A DNA stretch of 64,000 nt from a virus. Below, one piece after another: positions 49,807 through 56,860 of the stretch. Below the pieces are notes generated by a model. That model searched no databases. It was not told where the DNA came from and saw only the letters and a list, made by a program, of their open reading frames with translations. The stretch spans positions 1 through 64,000 of IMG/VR virus record IMGVR_UViG_3300005531_000004. One strand, 5' to 3'. Numbering within the stretch: the stretch's first letter is position 1; each line of letters starts with the position of its first letter. The position numbers and the translations under genes were made by a program.

Positions 49807-50154
49807 ATGGGAAGACCGAAGGGATTACGCAAGGATAAAGCTACAGGCCAGTGGTATATGTCTAACGATGTAGTACAAGCCAGCAAGCAAAAGATTCCTG
49901 TAAAAGAGAAGGTTAAAAAGGAGAAGTTGCCTAAGCCCGTCGCGCCCAAGCCCCCAGCCGAATTGCCAGCGTATCAGATGCCAGTAGTTGAATCCACGTT
50001 CAAGCCTAGCAAGGGTGGTTATACACGTAATCAGCTAGTGCATATAGGTTCTAGGCCGGGATTAGTGCTAGGTATGGAGAAGGGTAAGATAGTAGTGCAA
50101 ATGATTTACGAGAACAACGTCCGACAATACGTTACAGAAAAGGAGATTAACTAG
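49807..50154 (+). CDS. hypothetical protein with GRPKG N-terminus
   Basis: A 115-residue protein starting MGRPKGLRKDKATGQWYM, nearly the same first 18 residues as the late protein at 23719-24186. A Lys/Pro linker follows, then a beta domain RNQLVHIGSRPGLVLGMEKG...VVQMIYENNVRQYV. Two unlike proteins sharing this leader suggest a common DNA or partner-binding tag. Confidence 0.5.
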   Translation: MGRPKGLRKDKATGQWYMSNDVVQASKQKIPVKEKVKKEKLPKPVAPKPPAELPAYQMPVVESTFKPSKGGYTRNQLVHIGSRPGLVLGMEKGKIVVQMIYENNVRQYVTEKEIN

Positions 50155-50156
50155 CC

Positions 50157-50438
50157 ATGTGCTTGAATGAGGTAACTAAAACTAACGAGGTTGGTTCACC
50201 GGAATACAGTAAGGTTAGGACCGCATGGAAATTTGTGGAGATGTACAGGGGAAGATACACGGCTCCTTTCATGGCTTATACTTATGATCCTAACGAATGG
50301 AACGAAGCTCGTATATATAATAAAGTGTATACTATTCCAGCTTTAGGAGGTGTTCATTATCATCAAGGGTTCTATGTGTTTGCTACTCGCGCAGATGCAC
50401 GCAAAGACAAGATGCGCTTTATTGCGAGGGCACGATGA
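50157..50438 (+). CDS. hypothetical protein
   Basis: A 93-residue protein with the motif VYTIPALGGVHYHQGFYVFA, similar in style to a recurrent phage domain (G.HYHxGFHAF...A). Unknown function. It overlaps the next gene by four bases. Confidence 0.5.
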   Translation: MCLNEVTKTNEVGSPEYSKVRTAWKFVEMYRGRYTAPFMAYTYDPNEWNEARIYNKVYTIPALGGVHYHQGFYVFATRADARKDKMRFIARAR

Positions 50439-50677
50439 GGGGATACTACGAACGAGGCTATGACCGCTATGCATTCCAGCAGGACCGACAGAACAGAGGG
50501 CTATGCTGTAGTGATTGCTTAGCCCTTGCAGGGCATTACAGTGTCTGCCTCTGTATTCGAGCTAATGAAGATACCATGCTAGAAGAGGCTAAGAAAGCTA
50601 AGCCGTATCTTGATATCGTACCTATGTTTAGTGAGACTGATAAAATTCACTTGAGGGGCATGGGAGTAAAAAGCTAA
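50435..50677 (+). CDS. Cys-containing hypothetical protein
   Basis: An 80-residue protein with LCCSDCLALAGHYSVCLCIR, a possible zinc cluster (CC..C...C.C). It overlaps both neighbours by one to four bases. Unknown function. Confidence 0.45.
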   Translation: MRGYYERGYDRYAFQQDRQNRGLCCSDCLALAGHYSVCLCIRANEDTMLEEAKKAKPYLDIVPMFSETDKIHLRGMGVKS

Positions 50678-51120
50678 TGCACCAAGACTATGAGGATGGA
50701 CAACACGAGAGGGTAACAGAAGGCCGCAAAACATGGGAAGAATGGACAGAACAAGAACGGTTAAACTTTTTAACCGTTAATGAATTTGGTCCTTCATTCG
50801 CTGTGTTTGCTTGGCCCATGTTGCCCTATACTATCAAAGAAGCTGTACTTTTCTTAAACGAAAAAGAAGGCTGCTCATACAACGTATTCGCTAAATGTGG
50901 GCATTGCAAATACATCTACTGCATGGAAGAGCAGGTCGTATTTAAATGCCCCAAGTGTACGTCTAAGAGCGTAGCATGGGTATACCAAAGCCCTACAAGC
51001 CATGATGACGCTATTAAAACGCTAGAACGGCTGAGAGCTACAGGAGAAGAGCCTGAGGCAGAACTTACAGAAGGTGACAAGAAGGACATTGCAGAACTAG
51101 AAAAGTTATACAAACTATGA
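50677..51120 (+). CDS. zinc-ribbon hypothetical protein
   Basis: A 147-residue protein with a complete ribbon CGHCKYIYCMEEQVVFKCPK CT (CxxC...CxxC) in the centre and acidic ends. A tiny 16-codon ORF (51117-51167) overlaps its stop. Unknown role. Confidence 0.5.
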   Translation: MHQDYEDGQHERVTEGRKTWEEWTEQERLNFLTVNEFGPSFAVFAWPMLPYTIKEAVLFLNEKEGCSYNVFAKCGHCKYIYCMEEQVVFKCPKCTSKSVAWVYQSPTSHDDAIKTLERLRATGEEPEAELTEGDKKDIAELEKLYKL

Positions 51121-51218
51121 CAAAACGACCACACTATAGGCCCAAGCTTAAGGATATCATAAAATAACAGGGGCACTGCAACCACAGTGCTCCTATTATT
51201 GTGCCAGAAAGGAGGTAA

Positions 51219-51401
51219 ATGAAGGATGAAGTGATTGAAGCCGCACAGTTGTATGGTGAGCATCATGATCAATGCCCCATCTGTTCTCAAGATGGAATGA
51301 GCTTATGTTTCAAAGGCGAAGTACTAATGCAGAGATTTTATGATGCTCTTAAAGACATGCTTAACCGTGGAGCGATAGAACGATCTAAACCAGCAGCGTA
51401 A
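51219..51401 (+). CDS. small hypothetical protein with CPIC motif
   Basis: A 60-residue protein (EHHDQCPICSQDGMSLCFKG, then helix). ATG 51219 follows AGGAGG. Unknown function. Confidence 0.45.
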   Translation: MKDEVIEAAQLYGEHHDQCPICSQDGMSLCFKGEVLMQRFYDALKDMLNRGAIERSKPAA

Positions 51402-51600
51402 AGGACTACCCTATGACCCCCGAGCATAGACTGTTCGCGTCATCAGTTTAGCTTTGTATGTGTTTTGGCTAGCGCATTCTGGCATACAAAGAACCCCCGC
51501 AAAAAGAAAGCCTAGAGCCATCAAAACCTCCCGTTCTGTGGCGATTATATACTCAGGGAAACATGAAAGGAACTTGATTGAAAACTTCGGCCCTTCAAGA

Positions 51601-51671
51601 AAAGGGGGCGATGAGTTTGATTGCATAGTATGGATTGTGTTATACTGTGAAACCAAGCTCATCCCCCTTTT
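51601..51671 (+). terminator. long-stem hairpin enclosing a promoter
   Basis: AAAGGGGGCGATGAGTTTG pairs with CAAGCTCATCCCCCTTT (one bulge) and is followed by TTCT. The 34-base loop holds TTGATT, 18 bases, TATACT (51617-51646). The stretch 51402-51720 has no convincing gene. Confidence 0.5.
51617..51646 (+). promoter_or_regulatory. promoter inside the terminator-like loop
   Basis: TTGATT (51617-51622), 18 bases, TATACT (51641-51646). It would start transcripts near 51653, towards the gene at 51721. Confidence 0.5.
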
Positions 51672-51720
51672 TCTATTTACATACACGTCTAAATACTTTA
51701 TTTATCATAATGATACAAGG

Positions 51721-52146
51721 ATGCTTACTGTGGCATTTAATAAAAAAGAATACAATCGAGAATACTGGTTGAAAAATAAAGAAAAACTTAAAGAGCATAA
51801 ACGAAAATACTACTTAAAGAACAAAGAAAAAGAGAAAGAACGTGTACGAAAATACTGGTTGAAAAATAAAGAAAAACTTAAAGAGCATAAACGAAAATAC
51901 CAATGGAAGTGGAAACAAAAAAATAAAGAAAAACTTAAAGAGCATAAACGAAAATACTACTTAAAGAACAAAGAAAAGTGTGTAGAAAGAGCGAAAGGAT
52001 GGCAATTAAAAAATCCAGAGCGTTATGCATTTCTAGATATTAGAGGCCAAGTTAAAAGGTCTTGTAAACCCAACACATCAAAAGAAGATATTAATCAGAT
52101 AGCTATGCTCATAATGTTAAGAAGGGAGAAAAAGCGTGTCATATAA
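51721..52146 (+). CDS. Lys-rich repeat protein, possible endonuclease remnant
   Basis: A 141-residue, very basic protein. Residues 8-100 repeat a unit YWLKNKEKLKEHKRKY / YYLKNKEK about six times. The C-terminal 45 residues (YAFLDIRGQVKRSCKPNTSK) lack HNH residues. Basic YxxKNKEK helices precede the catalytic domain in several HNH enzymes of this genome, so it may be an expanded DNA-binding arm that lost its nuclease. The repeat unit is also repeated at the DNA level. Confidence 0.5.
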   Translation: MLTVAFNKKEYNREYWLKNKEKLKEHKRKYYLKNKEKEKERVRKYWLKNKEKLKEHKRKYQWKWKQKNKEKLKEHKRKYYLKNKEKCVERAKGWQLKNPERYAFLDIRGQVKRSCKPNTSKEDINQIAMLIMLRREKKRVI

Positions 52147-52399
52147 TTTTGAGGAAGTATGGGAAAAGATTAATAACAAGTTTGAATTTGCAGATAAACT
52201 TGCCTCAGGAAAAAATCCTAATGCTGATTTGGTGAGAGAAGTAGGTCTAAACGCACTTCGTTACTTAGAAGCAGCGATTGCATATAAACATGAACCACTC
52301 AAACATGATCATTTAAAAGAGGATGTAAGTGCTCTGAAAAATCAGAATGAGTTTGCTAGGAAGGTAGCTGAACAAGATTTGAAAAAGGGGAAGAAATAA
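52136..52399 (+). CDS. hypothetical helical protein
   Basis: An 87-residue protein from GTG 52136 (FEEVWEKINNKFEFADKLAS ...). It is helical and charged, overlapping the repeat protein by 11 bases. Unknown function. Confidence 0.5.
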   Translation: MSYNFEEVWEKINNKFEFADKLASGKNPNADLVREVGLNALRYLEAAIAYKHEPLKHDHLKEDVSALKNQNEFARKVAEQDLKKGKK

Positions 52400-52402
52400 C
52401 CT

Positions 52403-52654
52403 GTGTCAAACATCTATGACATGTATCGCCAGTCTCTTGTACGTGGTAAAGATGGCAAAGCACACCGTATGAGTCTCAATCGTAAATCGGCTCCCGGCGT
52501 AGGTCAATTCTCGGATGTGACCAAGTTTATGACCATGGACCGCTTATTGTACGTGCGTATGCGTGCCAAGAAAACACGTTATGAAGCTCAGCAACGAGAG
52601 TTTATTTTGCATAACCCCTATCGTATGATCCGTGAATTGATTGTGAAACGATAA
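52403..52654 (+). CDS. small basic hypothetical protein
   Basis: An 83-residue protein from GTG 52403 (MSNIYDMYRQSLVRGKDGKA, then RLLYVRMRAKKTRYEAQQRE), rich in Arg and Met. Unknown function. Confidence 0.5.
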   Translation: MSNIYDMYRQSLVRGKDGKAHRMSLNRKSAPGVGQFSDVTKFMTMDRLLYVRMRAKKTRYEAQQREFILHNPYRMIRELIVKR

Positions 52655-52664
52655 AGGAGAATAA

Positions 52665-52808
52665 ATGGCAAAGCCAGAAGGTGTCAGTAAAGGTAAGAAA
52701 AATAATAGTCATAAACATCCATACGAAAGGGAAAAGTGGATGAAGGCTAAAAAGGTAGGCAGACCTAAGCAAATTTGGGTAGATGGGCACTGGGAAAAGC
52801 AAAATTGA
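52665..52808 (+). CDS. short Lys-rich protein with GRPKQ motif
   Basis: 47 residues (MAKPEGVSKGKKNNSHKHPY ... KKVGRPKQIWVDGHWEKQN). It contains GRPK again, as in 49807 and 23719. AAAGGAG lies upstream of ATG 52665. Unknown function. Confidence 0.5.
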   Translation: MAKPEGVSKGKKNNSHKHPYEREKWMKAKKVGRPKQIWVDGHWEKQN

Positions 52809-52828
52809 ATAACGGAAGGAGTATCCCT

Positions 52829-52981
52829 ATGTTTTGGACTTGGCTGGTTCGAACGCTGTGCTGGCATGAGTATGTGAGACGGTGGGAGAAAGGCCGCTTG
52901 TTCGTAATGTGCTTGAAGTGTGGGCACGAATCAAAAGGAATTCAAACAGGAGGATTTAAATATGGCTCAAATAGTAGATAA
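52829..52981 (+). CDS. short CxxCGH protein
   Basis: 50 residues (MFWTWLVRTLCWHEYVRRWE, then FVMCLKCGHESKGI). The ATG at 52829 follows GGAAGGAG. Similar short 'LCWHEYVRR...C..CG' proteins occur in phages, by general knowledge. It overlaps the next gene by 20 bases. Confidence 0.5.
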   Translation: MFWTWLVRTLCWHEYVRRWEKGRLFVMCLKCGHESKGIQTGGFKYGSNSR

Positions 52982-53219
52982 GCAAATGATCACCGTTCCA
53001 CGGCTTAAGGAAGCAACCATTGTAATCAGCGGGGATGAAGCCCAATTTTTACGCGATGTTCTCTATCAAATTGGTGGTTCTCCAGAAAAATCCAGACGTA
53101 GATATGCTGACTCTCTGCTAAAAATGTTTCATGAAGATTTGGGGATTAAAACTGATGGACAAGCTGAAGACATTGATCCAAAATATCGTGCGATTTATTT
53201 CAAAAACGAGGAAAATTAA
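52962..53219 (+). CDS. hypothetical protein
   Basis: An 85-residue protein (TIVISGDEAQFLRDVLYQIG, GSPEKSRRRYADSLLKMFHE), mixed fold. ATG 52962 has AGGAGG upstream. Unknown function. Confidence 0.5.
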   Translation: MAQIVDKQMITVPRLKEATIVISGDEAQFLRDVLYQIGGSPEKSRRRYADSLLKMFHEDLGIKTDGQAEDIDPKYRAIYFKNEEN

Positions 53220-53220
53220 C

Positions 53221-53571
53221 ATGCCAGATGTGAGATTTCTATACCTGCGTAATCGCAAGGGTGTTCCTGTGGCTACAGTGGCTACTCGCGTAGTTCGAGG
53301 GCACGAGGGTGAAGTGTACAGGGTTCACTATGCCATCGCTACCCATAACCCGCGTGATCCTTTCAACCGTCAGGTGGGAATGCAAGTTGCTGAAGGCCGC
53401 TTGAACCGTAGGCCAGAAGTGCTCAACGTGACCGCAAACTATACGGTAGCTCATTCTGTGGTTAACGATATTCTTACCTTGATGAAGATTGGATATAAGG
53501 CTGAGTACGTATACCCTGAGCGTGCTCGTAAGGCTGCAAAGCTGTGGCTTGAGAATCACCCGGAGGACTAA
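53221..53571 (+). CDS. hypothetical protein
   Basis: A 116-residue Val/Arg-rich protein (FLYLRNRKGVPVATVATRVV, HYAIATHNPRDPFNRQVGMQ VAEGRL). The motif YAIATHNPxDxFxRxxGRxxAxGRL is a recurrent small phage domain in my memory, with no known role. It starts one base after the previous stop. Confidence 0.55.
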   Translation: MPDVRFLYLRNRKGVPVATVATRVVRGHEGEVYRVHYAIATHNPRDPFNRQVGMQVAEGRLNRRPEVLNVTANYTVAHSVVNDILTLMKIGYKAEYVYPERARKAAKLWLENHPED

Positions 53572-53808
53572 TTGAAACTAGCTGGCATAGCACTTCTGTT
53601 GTCTCTCACCCTTCCACAAAGCAGAGTAAGCCCCAAGACCCCTCAGGGTGGTGCGTGGTGCTGTCTCTGTATGTGCAACTCACATGATGAAACCAAATGC
53701 TCCCGATATTGCATTATCCGACAGAATGGTAAGCGCATTATCGAAGAGCCTGAAATGATTGTCTGCACACGCAAGTGTGAAATGAAATTTAAAAAGGAGA
53801 TTAAGTAA
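53572..53808 (+). CDS. Cys-rich, possibly exported small protein
   Basis: A 78-residue protein from TTG 53572. The first 16 residues (MKLAGIALLLSLTLPQ) look like a weak signal or membrane segment. A Cys-rich body follows (WCCLCMCNSHDETKCSRYC, CTRKCEM). It shares its last base with the next ATG (TAATG). Unknown function. Confidence 0.45.
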   Translation: MKLAGIALLLSLTLPQSRVSPKTPQGGAWCCLCMCNSHDETKCSRYCIIRQNGKRIIEEPEMIVCTRKCEMKFKKEIK

Positions 53809-53927
53809 TGCCTTTTAATGAATATCTGGATGAAGAACTGGGAGAGGACATCGACTGGTTGGATGAAGAAGACGAAGACTCATTTGAGGATGAAGAGTCT
53901 GAAGATGAAAACGATATTCTTCAGTAA
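53808..53927 (+). CDS. 39-residue extremely acidic protein
   Basis: MPFNEYLDEELGEDIDWLDE continues with EDEDSFEDEESEDENDILQ: more than half of the residues are Asp or Glu. It is translationally coupled to the upstream gene and ends at the promoter for the next unit. Acidic DNA mimics are one possibility, an acidic partner-binding peptide another. Confidence 0.55.
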   Translation: MPFNEYLDEELGEDIDWLDEEDEDSFEDEESEDENDILQ

Positions 53928-53957
53928 TTGACAAATTGGCACAAACCACGGTATACT
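53928..53957 (+). promoter_or_regulatory. strong sigma70-type promoter
   Basis: TTGACA (53928-53933), 18 bases, TATACT (53952-53957), then AAAAGGAT and the ATG at 53966, giving a nearly leaderless or very short leader transcript. Confidence 0.72.
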
Positions 53958-53965
53958 AAAAGGAT

Positions 53966-54187
53966 ATGCCCAAAGAGATAAAAGTAGTCACCATAAGCGC
54001 ACACTTTCCTGAACTGAAAGGGCCAAAGATGTATCAGCAAGGCCGAGGGCGGGGAAGTAGTGTAAAGGTTGCGGCTGCTAATGCGGTGAGAAACCTGCTG
54101 AAACAGCCGGGACTTAAAAGCCAACGATACTCTATGTTTAAAGCCACAATTGCAGTGGGAAGTGAAGCAGTTAATACGGAGGTTTAA
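53966..54187 (+). CDS. small basic hypothetical protein
   Basis: A 73-residue protein (KVVTISAHFPELKGPKMYQQ, GRGRGSSVKVAAANAVRNLL), in which GRGRGSS...AAANAVRNLL could be a nucleic-acid binding strand and helix. Directly behind a strong promoter. It overlaps the next gene by one base. Confidence 0.5.
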   Translation: MPKEIKVVTISAHFPELKGPKMYQQGRGRGSSVKVAAANAVRNLLKQPGLKSQRYSMFKATIAVGSEAVNTEV

Positions 54188-54378
54188 TGTCAGAATTTGA
54201 AGTGGTATGTAGGGATGGAACCATTATTCCTTTTGAACAAGTGATTAGAGAGAACGCCGAATACAGACCAAAAGAACTGGCGTTTATTGAATCAAGTAAA
54301 CGTTCCGCTTTATACTTCGATAGTAAACCGAAGCATTTTTTAGACTGGCACATAGACTTAGAGAGCGATAAACCCTAA
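54187..54378 (+). CDS. hypothetical protein
   Basis: A 63-residue protein (MSEFEVVCRDGTIIPFEQVI ... HFLDWHIDLESDKP). No family recognised; it precedes the ParB-like gene by 14 bases. Confidence 0.45.
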   Translation: MSEFEVVCRDGTIIPFEQVIRENAEYRPKELAFIESSKRSALYFDSKPKHFLDWHIDLESDKP

Positions 54379-54392
54379 GAAAGGAGAACATC

Positions 54393-55934
54393 TTGGAAAT
54401 TTCATTAAAAGATATTTTGCCTAATCCTAACCGTAATTTTACCATTAACCCTCTTGATGAAGTCCGCATTGAAAAGCTTGTAGAATCTATTAATGCTACT
54501 GGTTTCTGGGAAAATGTTGCCGTTCGTAAGAATTCGGCAGGTAAGTACGAAATTGTTTATGGGCACCATCGAATTAAAGCCGCGCAAATCGCCGGATTAA
54601 AAACCGTAGATGTTAAGGTTTTAAATCTGAATGACACTGAGATGTTGGAGCGCATGTCGCGTGATAATGACCCGGCATATGATTCAACATTTCTTCATGT
54701 CATTGAAACAGTTTATGCGGCTGTACAAGGTTTGGCAAATGGTACTCAGAAACCGTTTGTATTGCCTGAAAAAACAAAACTTGAATATATTATGTATGCC
54801 CCTTCTTTTGTGCCGGGGGTATCTGCCCCAGAGTCTGGGGCACATCCTTACACTGCTATTGCTCTCGCGCAAAGACTGGGATATACTAGAAAGCAAGGAA
54901 AAGAAGGAGTACAACCAAATCTTGCAGCAGAGACAGCCCTAGATATTCTCATGCTTGTGGAACTAGGCAAACTCAAGGATTTTAGTGCTTTTCGTGCAAA
55001 AGGCATGACAGCCAATGCTGCCGCTGAAATTATTAAAGCTAAATTAGCCCTTCTCAAAGAAGAAGCTAAAAATAAAAAAGAAGAAGCTCTTAAAGCTAAG
55101 GCAGAAGCCGTTCGAGCTAAGATTGAAGCGGAGCAGAAGGCTTTTCGTGAAGCTGAGAAGGCTAAGGCTCTTGAAGCTTTTAACAAGCGTGAAGCTTTAA
55201 AGAAGGCCGAGCGTGAAGCTAAGCGCAAAGAAGAAGAAGCTGAAGCTGCGCGTATTGCTGAACAGCGTGCGCGTATGGAAGAAGCGGAAAAGCTGCGTGC
55301 TCTAAAGGCTAACGTTAAGATGGCTGAAGCAGCCATGAGCAAGTACAGTGTGGGCCTCGATCCTAAAGAGGGCGCAACTGTTGAGAAGACTCTTAAAGAA
55401 GCCAAGGACATCTTGGATTCGAAATCTTCAAAGGAAGCCGATGCTGTAGCTGAGAAGCTTCTTAAGGTAGCAAAGAAAATCACTGACACCTATCTTGTTC
55501 ATCAAAAGCAAGAACAACGTAAGGTGGAAGAAGAGCGTACAGTTAACGCTGCACATCAGCACACTGATGCTCTTATCAATCGAATCATGGGGCTTTCACT
55601 GGGTAAGAATACTCTGTGGAAAGAACTTGATTCTCTCTCACGTAACTCTCACTTGGACACAAACGATAGAGAGCGAGTACGTCAAGCTCTTCTCACTGTG
55701 TCTGAAACTTTTCGAGAGGTTTCATCTAAGTTCCTGCCCCCCGTTAAAGAAAACACGTTGGATAACGAAGCAAAGAGGTCTAGCAAGACTCCGAGCTTAG
55801 TAGAAGATAAAGAGCGTGCTCAGCGTGCTAAGAAGGTTCAAAATGAACTGGAGAAAGCAGCCGAGGAGCGTGCTCAACAACGTGCTAAGGAAAATGAAGA
55901 AATCTCAAAAGAAAAGAAGGGTAAGAAGAAATGA
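54393..55934 (+). CDS. ParB/Srx-fold protein with long coiled coil
   Basis: A 513-residue protein. Residues 1-90 are a ParB-type nuclease/CTPase-like fold: LKDILPNPNRNFTINPLDEV, RIEKLVESINATGFWENVAV, EIVYGHHRIKAAQIAGL. A helical segment follows (AIALAQRLGYTRKQGKEG) like a DNA-binding HTH. From residue 200 it is a very long charged coiled coil (KEEALKAKAEAVRAKIEAEQ). The gene carries one copy of the 19-base palindrome at 54824, encoding SAPESGAH. Confidence 0.78.
   Translation: MEISLKDILPNPNRNFTINPLDEVRIEKLVESINATGFWENVAVRKNSAGKYEIVYGHHRIKAAQIAGLKTVDVKVLNLNDTEMLERMSRDNDPAYDSTFLHVIETVYAAVQGLANGTQKPFVLPEKTKLEYIMYAPSFVPGVSAPESGAHPYTAIALAQRLGYTRKQGKEGVQPNLAAETALDILMLVELGKLKDFSAFRAKGMTANAAAEIIKAKLALLKEEAKNKKEEALKAKAEAVRAKIEAEQKAFREAEKAKALEAFNKREALKKAEREAKRKEEEAEAARIAEQRARMEEAEKLRALKANVKMAEAAMSKYSVGLDPKEGATVEKTLKEAKDILDSKSSKEADAVAEKLLKVAKKITDTYLVHQKQEQRKVEEERTVNAAHQHTDALINRIMGLSLGKNTLWKELDSLSRNSHLDTNDRERVRQALLTVSETFREVSSKFLPPVKENTLDNEAKRSSKTPSLVEDKERAQRAKKVQNELEKAAEERAQQRAKENEEISKEKKGKKK
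54824..54842. repeat. 19-base palindrome, copy 2, inside the ParB-like gene
   Basis: TGCCCCAGAGTCTGGGGCA, identical to 32360-32378. Three bases on each side continue the match in inverted orientation. Location inside a parB-like gene resembles parS sites in bacterial parB loci. Confidence 0.7.
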
Positions 55935-56287
55935 CTCGGGAACAATCAATTGCTCAGGAAGTAGAACAGCGAGAATCATATCGACGTATGCGCTACGGTA
56001 ATATGGTTAAAGGGCCGTTCGCTCCCGTTAAAAACAACTTGATTGTTCCTTATCTTTCATCGGATAAGGAACAGTTGCTTAAGGAACACCTTTTTTACTC
56101 AGATGGGATGGGAGCTTCAGCGCATAACGATGACATCAGTGAAAGCGCAGTGGGTATTTTCTTTTCAAATGGAACCATAGAAGGTCTACCTATTCGAGCG
56201 TGGTATGTTGAGAAGTCTTTAGACAGGTTGAATAAGAATCGAGAAGACATCATTTATCATAATAAAAATAAGAGGAAGGTTCAGTGA
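55931..56287 (+). CDS. hypothetical protein
   Basis: A 118-residue protein (SYRRMRYGNMVKGPFAPVKN, VGIFFSNGTIEGLPIRAWYV). No family recognised. ATGA overlaps on both sides link it to its neighbours. Confidence 0.5.
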   Translation: MTREQSIAQEVEQRESYRRMRYGNMVKGPFAPVKNNLIVPYLSSDKEQLLKEHLFYSDGMGASAHNDDISESAVGIFFSNGTIEGLPIRAWYVEKSLDRLNKNREDIIYHNKNKRKVQ

Positions 56288-56490
56288 AATACCCATATCG
56301 CTCAGATGAACAGCAGGCAGCATTGGAACGTCTTCCTAACAGCCCATATGCATTCGATGATCATCCATATCTAAACACGGCTCGATATTCGTTGTCTGGA
56401 TATGAACCTTATCATATCGAGGCAAAAGCACTTGTGGATAAACAAAATACTCACGATAATTACTGGTGGAGATTCTATGGAACTAATTGA
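56284..56490 (+). CDS. small hypothetical protein
   Basis: A 68-residue protein (YPYRSDEQQAALERLPNSPY AFDDH...), Tyr/His-rich. It overlaps the following gene by 14 bases. Unknown function. Confidence 0.45.
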   Translation: MKYPYRSDEQQAALERLPNSPYAFDDHPYLNTARYSLSGYEPYHIEAKALVDKQNTHDNYWWRFYGTN

Positions 56491-56860
56491 ATCATTTAAA
56501 GAATACTGGGCTTATCGCATTGAAGTTCGTTTCCGTGATTCAAAAGACAAGTGGGGTAGGCCAGATATTTATTCTAATCTTTATACGTCTAGCACTGCTG
56601 ATGCCATTGTTAAGAAGTCTAATGAAACTTCTGTATGTGGATTGCAGTTCCGTAAGGTTGCTGACACTAAAGTGCTGGTTATGGAACCTGAATTTAAACC
56701 TGAGCCTGAACCTAAGAAATATAAAATTGAGTGTCTTTTTCAGTATACTGGCTGGGAGCGTTCCAATGATTTCCCCAATACTTATACTAAAGAAGAAGCC
56801 GAGCGGCTTTTGTACGCTCGTCATGATGGGATAGAAAGACGTATAGTTGAGTTACAATGA
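56477..56860 (+). CDS. hypothetical protein
   Basis: A 127-residue protein with a duplicated-looking architecture: two similar halves (AYRIEVRFRDSKDKWGRPD and YKIECLFQYTGWERSNDFPN) separated by a Pro/Glu/Lys linker. Unknown function. GGAG lies upstream of ATG 56477. Confidence 0.5.
   Translation: MELIESFKEYWAYRIEVRFRDSKDKWGRPDIYSNLYTSSTADAIVKKSNETSVCGLQFRKVADTKVLVMEPEFKPEPEPKKYKIECLFQYTGWERSNDFPNTYTKEEAERLLYARHDGIERRIVELQ

Noticed and set aside
51454-51720. Upstream in-frame extension of the Lys-rich repeat protein
   Set aside because: It crosses the hairpin and promoter and lacks protein character; ATG 51721 is better.
54848-55489. Open frame of 213 codons on the minus strand opposite the ParB-like gene
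   Set aside because: Leu/Ser/Ala-rich shadow of the charged coiled coil on the other strand; no ribosome site and no domain.
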